Source: Gammaproteobacteria bacterium (lineage in GTDB: Bacteria > Pseudomonadota > Gammaproteobacteria > UBA5335). Taken from it: a stretch of 13,631 nucleotides of DNA. The stretch is from positions 1 to 13,631 of the forward strand of contig WOZT01000140.1 in assembly GCA_011620145.1 (NCBI GenBank), written 5' to 3'. The notes below the pieces were generated by a model that had not been told where the DNA came from, did not search any database, and worked only from the letters and a program-made list of their open reading frames with translations. A program made the translations under genes and the position numbers. How positions within the stretch are numbered: the first letter of the stretch is position 1; each line of letters starts with the position of its first letter. Of this stretch, positions 6,289-13,631 are shown one piece after another.

Positions 6289-8604
6289 TTGTCCTCATCG
6301 TCCCGCCGTTTCTCCGTGTTTTGGTCTTGGCTGTTATGGGCCGCGTTGATCATTCTGAGCGCCGTGGCCGTGTATGCCGCCTATCTGGATCGCCAGATCG
6401 TCAGCCGTTTCGAGAGTCGCCGCTGGTCGCTACCGGCTCAGGTCTACGCGCGTCCGTTGGAACTGGGGATTGCCGAGCCCGTCAGGCAAAGGCGTGTGAT
6501 TCGAGAATTGGAGCGGGCCGGCTACCGGTTGGGCGATGATTTGCAATCGCCGGGGACCTACCGGCAGGACGGGGGCGGAAGCCTGTCGATTCATGTGCGG
6601 GCGCAATCGTTCTGGGACGGCCCACAGCCCGCGCGCCGCATCCGTCTGGGTTTTGACGCAACGGGGATCAGTCGCCTGGACGCCTTGGACGGTGAACCAG
6701 CTCCATCGTTGATCCGCCTGGATCCGGAACTCATCGGTTCACTTTATGGCGCGGACGGCGAAGACCGGGTGCTGGTGCGACTTGCGGAAGTGCCCGAGCC
6801 GCTGCTGCTGGGGCTTTTGGCTGTGGAGGATCGTCATTTCTCACAGCATCTGGGGATAGATCCGGGCGCGGTGCTGCGCGCAGCGCTGACCAATCTGCGT
6901 GCCGGGCACGTCGTGCAGGGGGGCAGCACGCTCACGCAGCAATTGGTAAAAAACCTGTTCCTCGACAGCGAACGGACATTTCGGCGCAAGTTCGATGAGG
7001 CCCTGATGGCCTTGTTGCTGGAATGGCACTACGACAAGGCGGAAATCCTGGAGACCTATCTGAACGAGGTCTATCTCGGCCAGCAGGGCGGGCGGGCGAT
7101 TCATGGTTTTGGGCTGGCCAGCGCGTACTATTTTGGGAAGCCCCTGGGCGAACTGGAGATCCAAGAGCTGGCGCTGCTGGTCGGGATGGTGAAAGGCCCG
7201 ACTTACTACCATCCGCTGCGCCAACCCGAGCGGGCGCGTGCCCGCCGCGATACGGTGCTGGGGCTGTACGCCCAGGCGGGATTGCTGGATGACGCGGCGC
7301 TCCGGGCGGCACAAGCCAAGCCGTTGGGCGTCAGAGCCAATCTTCAACACAGCGGCGACTACGGCGCAGTACTGGGCCTGGTCCGCAATCATCTGTTGCG
7401 CGATTATCCTGCCGAGGATCTGACGGCCGAGGGATTGCGGATTTACACCACCATCGACCCTGAAGCCCAAACCCAGGCACATCAGAGTCTGGTACGCCAA
7501 TTGGACCGGTTGGCGCAACGTGGCAAGACTGGCTTGCAGGCTGCGCTGGTGGTGACTGACGCACTCACCGGTGAAGTGCATGCTGTGGTGGGCGGGCGGG
7601 ACGATGCGGCCGGCGGGTTGAATCGGGTCCTGGCAGCGCGTCGTCCCATCGGTTCGTTGGTCAAACCGGCTGTTTATCTCGCGGCACTGGAATCGGGCGC
7701 TTATACCCTCGTGAGTCCACTGCAGGATGAGCCAGTTGCGGTGAAGGTGCCAGGTGGATCGGTATGGCGCCCGGGCAATGCTTCCGGACGATTCTATGGG
7801 GAAGAACCCCTGTTTCAGTCCCTGGCCCAATCCCATAATGCCGCCACCGTGCATCTTGGGCTCGCGGTCGGATTGCCTCGGGTGGTGAAGATGCTCAAGG
7901 CCCTCGGTGTGGAAGCGGATATCCCGGTGGTGCCTGCGCTGTTGCTGGGCGCCTTGGAACTCACCCCCATCGAGGTCACCCAGATGTACCAGACACTGGC
8001 AGGCGGTGGGCTCTATACGCCCTTGCGGGTGATTCGTGAGGTGGCGTCGCCATCGGGTACGCCCCTGCGCCGTTATCCGCTCTCCATGCGCCCGGCAGCC
8101 TCATCGCAAAGTGCGTATCTGCTCCATGCCGCCCTGCGTCAGGTGATGTTGCAAGGCACGGCGCGGGCTGCTGCCGACCTGCCTGCGGCATGGGAGGCGG
8201 CGGGAAAAACCGGGACCACCGATGATCTGCGGGATGCCTGGTTTGCCGGTTATGCGGGCGATCAACTGGCGGTGGTCTGGGTGGGGCGGGATGATAACGC
8301 GCCGATGGGCCTTGCGGGGGCCAGCGGCGCCTTGCCGATCTGGCTGGACGTGGTGCGTACACTGGGGGTTCGCGAGATACCGCGCACGCTGCCCGATGGG
8401 GTGGGAATGCGCTGGGTTGATGGGACCAGTGGCCGCGCGGCTGGGCCAGAATGCCCGGGCGCCATCCAACTGCCTTTCCGCGAGGGAACTGGGCCGGTGG
8501 ATCCTTTGCCCTGCGGATTATCCGAAGCAGGATCGGCAGGCCAGGCTATCCCTTCACCCGTGCAACAACTTCAGCATTGGTGGCGTGGTTGGCTTGGCCA
8601 GTGA
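6289..8604 (+). CDS. mrcB: Penicillin-binding protein 1B (bifunctional transglycosylase/transpeptidase)
   Basis: A class A PBP that polymerises lipid II and crosslinks peptidoglycan in the periplasm. I chose TTG at 6289 (771 residues) because it has AGGG 8 bp upstream and gives the compact MSSSSRRFSVFW cytoplasmic tail. GTG at 6232 (790 residues) is the longest in-frame option but has no ribosome site and an atypical peptide. Residue numbers below use the 6232 start. There is one membrane helix (about 30-51), then the UB2H domain (RWSLPAQVYARPLEL onward, 64-150). The GT51 domain has catalytic Glu199 in AVEDRHF and the motif QGGSTLTQQLVKNL (229-242). The transpeptidase domain has SxxK at Ser475-Lys478 (RPIGSLVKPA), SHN at 534-536 and KTGTT at 659-663. 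All catalytic motifs are intact. The UB2H domain is where LpoB/LpoP lipoprotein activators act, and such a lipoprotein gene follows by 24 bp. Confidence 0.95.
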   Translation: MSSSSRRFSVFWSWLLWAALIILSAVAVYAAYLDRQIVSRFESRRWSLPAQVYARPLELGIAEPVRQRRVIRELERAGYRLGDDLQSPGTYRQDGGGSLSIHVRAQSFWDGPQPARRIRLGFDATGISRLDALDGEPAPSLIRLDPELIGSLYGADGEDRVLVRLAEVPEPLLLGLLAVEDRHFSQHLGIDPGAVLRAALTNLRAGHVVQGGSTLTQQLVKNLFLDSERTFRRKFDEALMALLLEWHYDKAEILETYLNEVYLGQQGGRAIHGFGLASAYYFGKPLGELEIQELALLVGMVKGPTYYHPLRQPERARARRDTVLGLYAQAGLLDDAALRAAQAKPLGVRANLQHSGDYGAVLGLVRNHLLRDYPAEDLTAEGLRIYTTIDPEAQTQAHQSLVRQLDRLAQRGKTGLQAALVVTDALTGEVHAVVGGRDDAAGGLNRVLAARRPIGSLVKPAVYLAALESGAYTLVSPLQDEPVAVKVPGGSVWRPGNASGRFYGEEPLFQSLAQSHNAATVHLGLAVGLPRVVKMLKALGVEADIPVVPALLLGALELTPIEVTQMYQTLAGGGLYTPLRVIREVASPSGTPLRRYPLSMRPAASSQSAYLLHAALRQVMLQGTARAAADLPAAWEAAGKTGTTDDLRDAWFAGYAGDQLAVVWVGRDDNAPMGLAGASGALPIWLDVVRTLGVREIPRTLPDGVGMRWVDGTSGRAAGPECPGAIQLPFREGTGPVDPLPCGLSEAGSAGQAIPSPVQQLQHWWRGWLGQ

Positions 8605-8628
8605 GGCACGTCCGGACGGAGATTTTTC

Positions 8629-9150
8629 ATGTTCAAAAACGGCTTGATAACAGGTGTTGCCTTGCTGACGCTGGCGGCCTGCAGTACAAATGTTCGTCTG
8701 CCGCCCTCTGCACCGCTTCCACCGGCACCTCCCCAATCGCCTGCAGCGGCGCCAGCGCAGCCTCCTGTTGGCGCCGACACCACTCGGGCTGCTCCGCTGG
8801 CACGGGATGAGGTGCCCACGCTGCCCTTGAGTCCTGCGGCAGCGACGCTGCTGGTGCAAGCGTCGACACAGCGCGATCGGCGCCAGTTCGATGCCGCCGC
8901 AGCGACCTTGGAGCGCGCGCTGCGTCTGGCGCCGACCCATCCCGAGCCCTGGTTGGCACTGGCGGCGGTTCGTCTGGAGCAACAGCGGCCCGAGGATGCC
9001 GAGGGGCTGGCCCGGCGCGCCTTGTCCTTGGGGGGCGGGGTGCGCGCGGTTCGCCAGCGGGCTTGGAGTCTGATTGCACAGGCCCGTCAAGCGCGCGGGG
9101 ACATGCCGGGCGCCCAGGAAGCGCGGGCGCGGGCCGATCGTGATTCATGA
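8629..9150 (+). CDS. lpoP: TPR outer-membrane lipoprotein, LpoP-like PBP1b activator
   Basis: A 173-residue lipoprotein with signal peptide MFKNGLITGVALLTLAAC and lipobox LAAC (Cys18). A Pro/Ala-rich tether (about 24-50) leads to about three TPR-like helical hairpins (72-105, 106-139 and 144-172), including QFDAAAATLERALRLAP and PEDAEGLARRALSLG. ATG at 8629 has GGAGA 6 bp upstream. It follows mrcB by 24 bp and overlaps the next gene by ATGA. In Pseudomonas aeruginosa the TPR lipoprotein LpoP is encoded with PBP1b and stimulates it through the outer membrane, replacing LpoB of enterics. Architecture and position match that role here. The assignment is inference from context and fold, because TPR sequences are too generic to prove orthology. 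Confidence 0.75.
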   Translation: MFKNGLITGVALLTLAACSTNVRLPPSAPLPPAPPQSPAAAPAQPPVGADTTRAAPLARDEVPTLPLSPAAATLLVQASTQRDRRQFDAAAATLERALRLAPTHPEPWLALAAVRLEQQRPEDAEGLARRALSLGGGVRAVRQRAWSLIAQARQARGDMPGAQEARARADRDS

Positions 9151-11099
9151 CTGAATCGACAGACGCCGGGATCTGGGCCGAGGGCTCACCGCTGACCCGG
9201 CAACTGGCCGGTTACCAGTTGCGGTCGGGGCAGGTGCGCATGGCCGCCTGGATCACCGAGGCGCTGGCTGATCGCCAGGCGCGCGTGATCGAAGCCGGCA
9301 CAGGCATCGGCAAGACCTTCGCCTATCTGGTGCCAGTGCTCACCGGAACGGATCGGGTGCTCATTTCCACGGCGACCCTGGCTCTGCAAGATCAGCTGAT
9401 GGGCAAGGATCTGCCGTTCCTGCAACGGGCTCTGGGGGTCCGGCGCCACGTTGCCCTGCTCAAGGGGCGGGGGCGCTATCTGTGCCGCTATCGCTTTTCT
9501 CTGGCCGAGCAGGATCTCTGGTTCGACGGCCGAGGCGCATTGGGCCGTATCCGGCCTTGGGCCGAACAGACCCAGTCCGGGGATTTGTCCGAATGCACCG
9601 GCTTGCCCGCCCATCCGGAGTTGATCACCCGCATCACGGCCACCGGCGACACCTGCCTGGGGCAGGAGTGCCCGGAGTTCAAGGCGTGCCACGTGCTCAA
9701 GGCGCGCCGCGCCGCGATGGAGGCCGAGGTGGTGGTGATCAACCATCATTTGCTGTTCGCCGATCTGGCGCTGCGCGGCGAGGGATTCGGCGAGCTGCTG
9801 CCCGGCGCCGATGCGGTGGTGGTGGACGAGGCCCACCAGTTTGCGGAAGTGGCGGCGCAGTTTTTCGGCAGCACGGTCAGCACCCGGCAGATGGGCTTGC
9901 TCACGCGCGATCTGCGGGTCGAGATGCAGGCGACGGGCGGGGGTGATCATCCGGATCTGATGCAGGCCGCGGAATCCATGGAGGCAGCCGCGCAGGCGCT
10001 GCGACGCAGCTTGCCCGAGGGTGAGCGGCGCTTCGCCTGGGAGGGGACTGCGAGCCACACGGACTTCGCCGCGCAGCGGGATCGGCTGCTCCAGCGCCTG
10101 GATGAGTTGGTCGTGGGGCTGGAGGCTGTGGCCGAACGGAGTCCGGGTCTGGCGCAAGGCTTGCGACGGGCGGAGAACCTGCGCGATGCCTTGATGCAGT
10201 GGGGAAACGCGATGGCGGGCGAGGAGCGGGTGCATTGGCTGCAGACCACCCGCACCGGGGTGTTGATGCATGCCACGCCGCTGGAAGTTGGGCCGCAACT
10301 GCAACAATTCCGCGAGCAACGGCCCTGCGCCTGGATTTTCACCTCAGCCACATTGGCGGTTGGGAGTGACTTTTCCGGCTTCCTGCATGAGGTCGGCCTG
10401 GATGCGCAGACGCCTTGTCTGCAACTGCCCAGTCCGTTTGACTACCCGCGCCAGGCGCTCATGTATCTGCCTGTGGGCCTGCCGCTGCCCGATGCGCCCG
10501 GCTATGACGCAGCGTATCTGGACCAGGTGCGCACGGTGCTGGAATGGAGCGGCGGGCGCGCCTTCCTGCTGTTCACCAGCCATCGGGCCTTGCGTCACGC
10601 CGCCGGGATGCTGGCCGACTTGCCCTTTCCGCTGCTCATCCAGGGGGAAGCGCCGCCGGCTCAGTTGCTCGCTCAATTCCAGCAGGCGGGCAACGCGGTG
10701 CTGCTCGGCGCAGCGAGTTTCTGGGCCGGCGTGGATGTCCGGGGGTCTGCGCTGCAATTGGTGGCCATCGATCGCCTGCCGTTTGCGTCCCCGGATGATC
10801 CCGTGCTGCAGGCGCGGCTCAATGCGGTGCGGGCACGTGGCGGCAATCCCTTCCGCGAATGTCAGTTGCCCGCCGCGGTCATTACGCTGCGCCAGGGCGC
10901 CGGCCGGCTGATCCGCGATGCGCAGGATCGGGGCGTGCTGTTGCTGGGGGATGGGCGGTTGGTCGCCCGATCCTATGGTCGGACTTTCCTGGCCAGCCTG
11001 CCGCCCATGCCGATGACCCGGGATGCCGGCGCGGTGGCTGATTTTTTCGCCACGCTGCGCACTGAGGAGCAAGCAAACGATGCGCTTACTGGCCATTGA
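9147..11099 (+). CDS. yoaA: ATP-dependent Fe-S helicase, YoaA/DinG family
   Basis: A 650-residue superfamily 2, XPD/DinG-like 5'-3' DNA helicase. Walker A is EAGTGIGKT (49-57). Motif Ia is LISTATLALQDQL (72-84). Four cysteines that would hold the 4Fe-4S cluster are Cys113 (RYLCRYR), Cys170, Cys175 and Cys181 (GDTCLGQECPEFKAC). The DEAH box is VVVDEAHQF (224-232), and the C-terminal motif VI is QGAGRLIRD (583-591). YoaA in E. coli, with the HolC subunit of DNA polymerase III, helps cells tolerate replication blocks. The length matches YoaA (about 636 residues) better than DinG (about 716). In E. coli yoaA neighbours tsaB, as here. The ATG at 9147 overlaps the preceding stop as ATGA, so translation is coupled. 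All helicase motifs examined are intact. Confidence 0.92.
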   Translation: MTESTDAGIWAEGSPLTRQLAGYQLRSGQVRMAAWITEALADRQARVIEAGTGIGKTFAYLVPVLTGTDRVLISTATLALQDQLMGKDLPFLQRALGVRRHVALLKGRGRYLCRYRFSLAEQDLWFDGRGALGRIRPWAEQTQSGDLSECTGLPAHPELITRITATGDTCLGQECPEFKACHVLKARRAAMEAEVVVINHHLLFADLALRGEGFGELLPGADAVVVDEAHQFAEVAAQFFGSTVSTRQMGLLTRDLRVEMQATGGGDHPDLMQAAESMEAAAQALRRSLPEGERRFAWEGTASHTDFAAQRDRLLQRLDELVVGLEAVAERSPGLAQGLRRAENLRDALMQWGNAMAGEERVHWLQTTRTGVLMHATPLEVGPQLQQFREQRPCAWIFTSATLAVGSDFSGFLHEVGLDAQTPCLQLPSPFDYPRQALMYLPVGLPLPDAPGYDAAYLDQVRTVLEWSGGRAFLLFTSHRALRHAAGMLADLPFPLLIQGEAPPAQLLAQFQQAGNAVLLGAASFWAGVDVRGSALQLVAIDRLPFASPDDPVLQARLNAVRARGGNPFRECQLPAAVITLRQGAGRLIRDAQDRGVLLLGDGRLVARSYGRTFLASLPPMPMTRDAGAVADFFATLRTEEQANDALTGH

Positions 11100-11754
11100 T
11101 GGTGCAACCGAACAGGCTTCGGTGGCCCTGTGGATCGACGGCGCCGTGATGTATCGCGAGCGCTCGGCGCCCGGCGGACATGGCGATTGGCTGTTGGCCA
11201 CGGTGCATGAGGTATTGGCACAGGCAGAGTGTCCGCTCACGGCGCTTGACGCACTGGCATTCGGACGGGGACCCGGCAGCTTCACCGGCCTGCGGGTCGT
11301 CGCGGCGATGGTGCAGGGGCTGGCCTTCGGCGCGGACCTGGGCGTCATCCCGGTCTCGGATCTGGCCATGCTGGCCCAAGCCGAGGCGGAGCGCGGCGAT
11401 GGGGCGATTGTCGCGGCGCTGGATGCGCGCATGGGGGAGGTTTATTGGAGCGCATTCCAGGCAGAGCAGGGTGCGATCAGGGCATTGACTGGCGAAACGG
11501 TGTCACCGCCTGAAGCCGTCCGCGTGCCTGTCGGGGCGCACGGATGGCGCGGCACGGGGAATGCCTGGCTTGCTTATCCGGGTCGCCTGCCCGATGGCGT
11601 TCTGCAACCGGGTGCAGCCACCTTGCCCTCGGCGCGCAGCTTGATGGTGCTGGGGCTGGCGCAACTGCAAGCCGGTAAGGTATCGCCGCCTGAGGCAGCC
11701 TTGCCGGTGTATGTGCGCGACCAAGTGGTTCGTTCAAGCCAAAAAACTGGGTAA
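11080..11754 (+). CDS. tsaB: tRNA threonylcarbamoyladenosine biosynthesis protein TsaB
   Basis: A 224-residue ASKHA-fold protein, the scaffold partner of TsaD in making t6A37 on ANN-decoding tRNAs. The N-terminus MRLLAIDGATEQASVALW and the motif AFGRGPGSFTGLRV (60-73) are diagnostic. The C-terminus PVYVRDQVV matches the family ending. The start is ATG at 11080, with GAGGAG (11064-11069) 10 bp upstream. An in-frame ATG at 11023 would add 19 residues unlike the family. It overlaps yoaA by 20 bp, consistent with coupled translation. A bidirectional terminator follows 43 bp after the stop, making this the last gene of the mrcB operon. Confidence 0.95.
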   Translation: MRLLAIDGATEQASVALWIDGAVMYRERSAPGGHGDWLLATVHEVLAQAECPLTALDALAFGRGPGSFTGLRVVAAMVQGLAFGADLGVIPVSDLAMLAQAEAERGDGAIVAALDARMGEVYWSAFQAEQGAIRALTGETVSPPEAVRVPVGAHGWRGTGNAWLAYPGRLPDGVLQPGAATLPSARSLMVLGLAQLQAGKVSPPEAALPVYVRDQVVRSSQKTG

Positions 11755-11797
11755 ATATTTATCCGGATCAAATTCTGTGAATGGAAATGCCCAAAAG

Positions 11798-11825
11798 AAA
11801 AGCCCGGGTTTTATCCCGGGCTTTT
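11798..11825. terminator. Bidirectional rho-independent terminator between tsaB and ompA
   Basis: AAAAGCCCGGG (11798-11808) and CCCGGGCTTTT (11815-11825) form an 11-bp stem with a TTTTAT loop. The stem carries As on one side and Ts on the other, so it can end transcripts from both directions: tsaB on the + strand, and the convergent OmpA-like gene, whose stop lies at 11847 on the minus strand. Confidence 0.93.
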
Positions 11826-11846
11826 ACGAATGCGGTCTGGAAGACC

Positions 11847-12935
11847 TTATTGCTTGATCTTTTCTTTCTTGGTGGCAGAAACCACCGCGATCACGCGGCG
11901 ATTAAGCTGGCGACCCTGTTCGGTCTTGTTGTCAGCCACCGGACGTTCTTCGCCGTAGCCCACGCTGCTCAGACGGCTCGGCTCAACCTTGAACTGGTTG
12001 ATCAGGACCATGCGAACCGCCTCGGCACGCCGTTGGGACAGGCTGAGGTTGTAGGCGTTGGTGCCCTTGGAGTCGGTGTGACCTTCAATCACGGTATCCG
12101 TCATCGGATACTGCTTCATGAACTCAGCGACTTTCTTGATTTCCGGGTAGTACTCAGGCTTCACCACCGACTTGTCGAAGTCGAACAGCACTTCCAGACG
12201 AATCGTTACCGGTTTCTCGATGATGATGTAGCAGCCGTCTGCATCCACCTTGGCGCCTGGGGAGGTGCCGGGGCACTTGTCGCGGGAATTGGGGATGCCA
12301 TCGCCGTCGTCATCGCCGTCAACGGGGGCTGCCACTGGAGCCATGGGCTCGGCTGCCGGGGCGGCCTGCGCATTTTCGCCAAAGGTGTAACCCAGTACCA
12401 AAGTGGCAATGTAGTCGTCAATGTTGCTGTCGGTATAGTTGACGTAACGACCATCCAGACGGGCAAACAGGTTGTCCGTCAGATTGGCTTTCAGGCCCAG
12501 GCCCGCACCCAGGACAGCCTCGTCATTCTTGAACTTCTCCCGATTGGGCTCAATGTTCTTGTAACCGTCGTCGACCTTGTACCAAGCGTAACCGGCGGAC
12601 AGCAGGGCGTAAGGGGTCACTCGCCATTCAGGCATGAAGTTGTACATCAGGTCCAAAGCGGCCGTCGTTTGCTTGAAACTGACGTCTTTGGCGCCTGAAA
12701 CGTTGGCATCAAGGTAGCTGCCAGCGAGCTCGAGCACCCAGTTCGGGGTGAACTGATAGCCCAGGCCGAGCCGGTAGCCGGCCTGCCCATCCACACCCGC
12801 ATTGCTGTCATTGAACCATTGGTAGACACCGCCGACGTTGGCCTCGAAGCCGCTCTCCACGGCAGCGTGCACAGCGGGGGCGGCCAGCAACAGCGCTGCT
12901 GTTGCGCCCGTGAGTTTGTTCATTTTCGATTTCAT
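11847..12935 (-). CDS. OprF/OmpA-like outer membrane protein
   Basis: A 362-residue outer-membrane protein that ties the envelope to peptidoglycan. The signal peptide is about residues 1-24 (LLLAAPAVHA). An eight-stranded OmpA-type barrel follows (about 25-186, ending LGYTFGE), then an Ala/Pro linker (189-204). Next is a TSP type-3 calcium-binding segment, DGDDDGDGIPNSRDKCP (206-222), with a likely disulfide Cys221-Cys235. The OmpA domain (about 245-355) includes EGHTDSKGTNAYNLSLSQRR; Asp288 and Arg303 have the spacing of the E. coli pair that grips diaminopimelate. AAGGAG lies 9 bp upstream of the ATG. The linker plus TSP3 layout is closer to Pseudomonas OprF than to E. coli OmpA. It may share a transcript with the exported protein gene that ends 71 bp upstream. 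It faces tsaB across a shared terminator. Confidence 0.93.
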   Translation of the reverse strand: MKSKMNKLTGATAALLLAAPAVHAAVESGFEANVGGVYQWFNDSNAGVDGQAGYRLGLGYQFTPNWVLELAGSYLDANVSGAKDVSFKQTTAALDLMYNFMPEWRVTPYALLSAGYAWYKVDDGYKNIEPNREKFKNDEAVLGAGLGLKANLTDNLFARLDGRYVNYTDSNIDDYIATLVLGYTFGENAQAAPAAEPMAPVAAPVDGDDDGDGIPNSRDKCPGTSPGAKVDADGCYIIIEKPVTIRLEVLFDFDKSVVKPEYYPEIKKVAEFMKQYPMTDTVIEGHTDSKGTNAYNLSLSQRRAEAVRMVLINQFKVEPSRLSSVGYGEERPVADNKTEQGRQLNRRVIAVVSATKKEKIKQ

Positions 12936-13006
12936 TCGTTCTGGCTCCTTAACTCATGATCCAGTTGGGAAAATTTACTTGAATCAGCTTGACAGTGAGC
13001 AGGGCC

Positions 13007-13459
13007 TCACGGGCCGTAGAACAATCGTCCCGCGACGGTGTTCAATTTGACTGCTGCGCTATAGTGCAGGGCGGCCAAGGATTGTCCAATGGGGAACGGA
13101 TCCAGAGCCAGCACGCTGGCTTCAGCTCCGATGTAAGAAGCCACCAAACCAAGCTTGATGCCCTCGACAATCAGGCAGGTATCGCAAACAAAGTTGCCGA
13201 TGATGATCGGGCGATGTCCAGGACCAGGCGTGGGGGTCGTCGACGTGGGCGCCTTGTAGGGGACGTACAGGGTCTGATCAAAGACCGTGTAGGTGTTGTA
13301 AACACCACCGGTTAAGGTGGATCCAACGATGCCAGGAGCCAGAGTAATAATGGCTTGACCGTTCACTTGGGAGAGGGCTTCATCTCCCATCATGGAGACT
13401 TCGGCCTGCCCAAGGGCAGGGGCCAGCAGCATCAGGGCCGCACAAGACATACGCTTCAT
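13007..13459 (-). CDS. Exported protein of unknown function with ELSxVxGQ-like motif
   Basis: A 150-residue secreted protein I do not recognise. The start is ATG at 13459, because GGAGGA precedes it by 7 bp on the minus strand and it opens directly with a signal peptide (MKRMSCAALMLLAPALGQA, predicted cut after residue 19). An upstream ATG at 13540 would put 27 hydrophilic residues before the signal and has no ribosome site. The mature N-terminus contains GDEALSQVNGQA (25-36), resembling the (D/E)ELSxVxGQ motif found just after the signal peptide in several families of small exported proteobacterial proteins. A Pro/Thr-rich linker (about 71-81) and a CxxC pair (Cys92, Cys95) follow. The rest is Gly/Val/Ile-rich, compatible with beta structure and surface or periplasmic location. 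It lies upstream of and co-directional with the OmpA-like gene. Confidence 0.75.
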   Translation of the reverse strand: MKRMSCAALMLLAPALGQAEVSMMGDEALSQVNGQAIITLAPGIVGSTLTGGVYNTYTVFDQTLYVPYKAPTSTTPTPGPGHRPIIIGNFVCDTCLIVEGIKLGLVASYIGAEASVLALDPFPIGQSLAALHYSAAVKLNTVAGRLFYGP

Positions 13460-13554
13460 GATTATTCCTCCAGGTTCTTGTTCAAGGGCTTTATCGAAGG
13501 GGACAAAATAAAGGGCCGCCTCTGCGGTCAGTTGATTCATGCTAACAGATGAAG

Positions 13555-13570
13555 GCCAGAATTTTCTGGC
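13555..13570. promoter_or_regulatory. Short palindrome upstream of the exported protein gene
   Basis: GCCAGAA and TTCTGGC (7-bp arms, 2-bp spacer) form a symmetric site about 100 bp upstream of the ATG at 13459. It could be an operator or a small hairpin in the leader. No regulator is recognisable from the sequence. Confidence 0.3.
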
Positions 13571-13631
13571 TCAAGCCTTTTCACTTGCCAAGAGTATTAC
13601 AGGCCTTGGGCTGAATGCCAGTGTCTCCATC

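Noticed and set aside
6841..7854. A long minus-strand ORF inside mrcB, and a similar one at 9186-10319 inside yoaA.
   Set aside because: Both lie opposite catalytic domains with every expected motif, lack ribosome sites, and have shadow-type composition.
11781..12698. A 305-codon + strand ORF opposite the OmpA-like gene.
   Set aside because: It is the exact antisense of a well-supported OmpA/OprF gene with signal peptide, TSP3 and OmpA domains. Its start lies in the terminator region and its protein resembles nothing known.
12991..13012. A small GTGAG/CTCAC stem at the end of the exported protein gene, considered as its terminator.
   Set aside because: It has only 5 bp and no T-tract on either strand, so readthrough into the OmpA-like gene is as likely as termination.

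Overview
The window looks like a chromosomal stretch of a fairly GC-rich gammaproteobacterium. It carries an OprF/OmpA-type porin with TSP3 repeats, a Porin_4-type outer-membrane porin, a bifunctional PBP1b with a TPR lipoprotein partner, and the yoaA-tsaB neighbourhood that E. coli also has. I cannot name the genus from sequence alone.

Left part (1-6029), a remodelled phosphate (Pho) locus. The window opens on the last codons of phoB, followed after 3 bases by phoR (PAS plus histidine kinase). In most relatives pstSCAB would come next and phoU would close the block. Here phoR is followed by a DUF2057 (YccT-like) lipoprotein, then a porin with a convincing PhoB-binding array (half-sites on an 11-bp period, ending 10 bp before a TACAAT -10), then a badly decayed pstB (two in-frame stops, about four frameshifts, ATPase motifs lost), then an intact phoU. 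No pstS, pstC or pstA is present. Two 130-bp MITE-like elements, about 95% identical, flank the porin. Each has its own 4-bp target duplication (TTAA and TAAA).

Middle part (6043-11825), a probable four-gene operon on the + strand: mrcB (PBP1b), an LpoP-like TPR lipoprotein likely to activate PBP1b, a YoaA/DinG-family Fe-S helicase, and tsaB (t6A tRNA modification). Spacings are 24 bp, a 4-bp ATGA overlap and a 20-bp overlap. A bidirectional hairpin terminator closes it.

Right part (11847-13631), two minus-strand genes: an OprF/OmpA-like outer-membrane protein that anchors to peptidoglycan, and upstream of it a small exported protein of unknown function with an ELSxVxGQ-like motif and a CxxC pair.

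The most noteworthy observations are the decay of pstB between a Pho-box-driven porin and a preserved phoU, and the MITE pair with distinct target duplications. No CRISPR array, rRNA, tRNA or prophage was seen.
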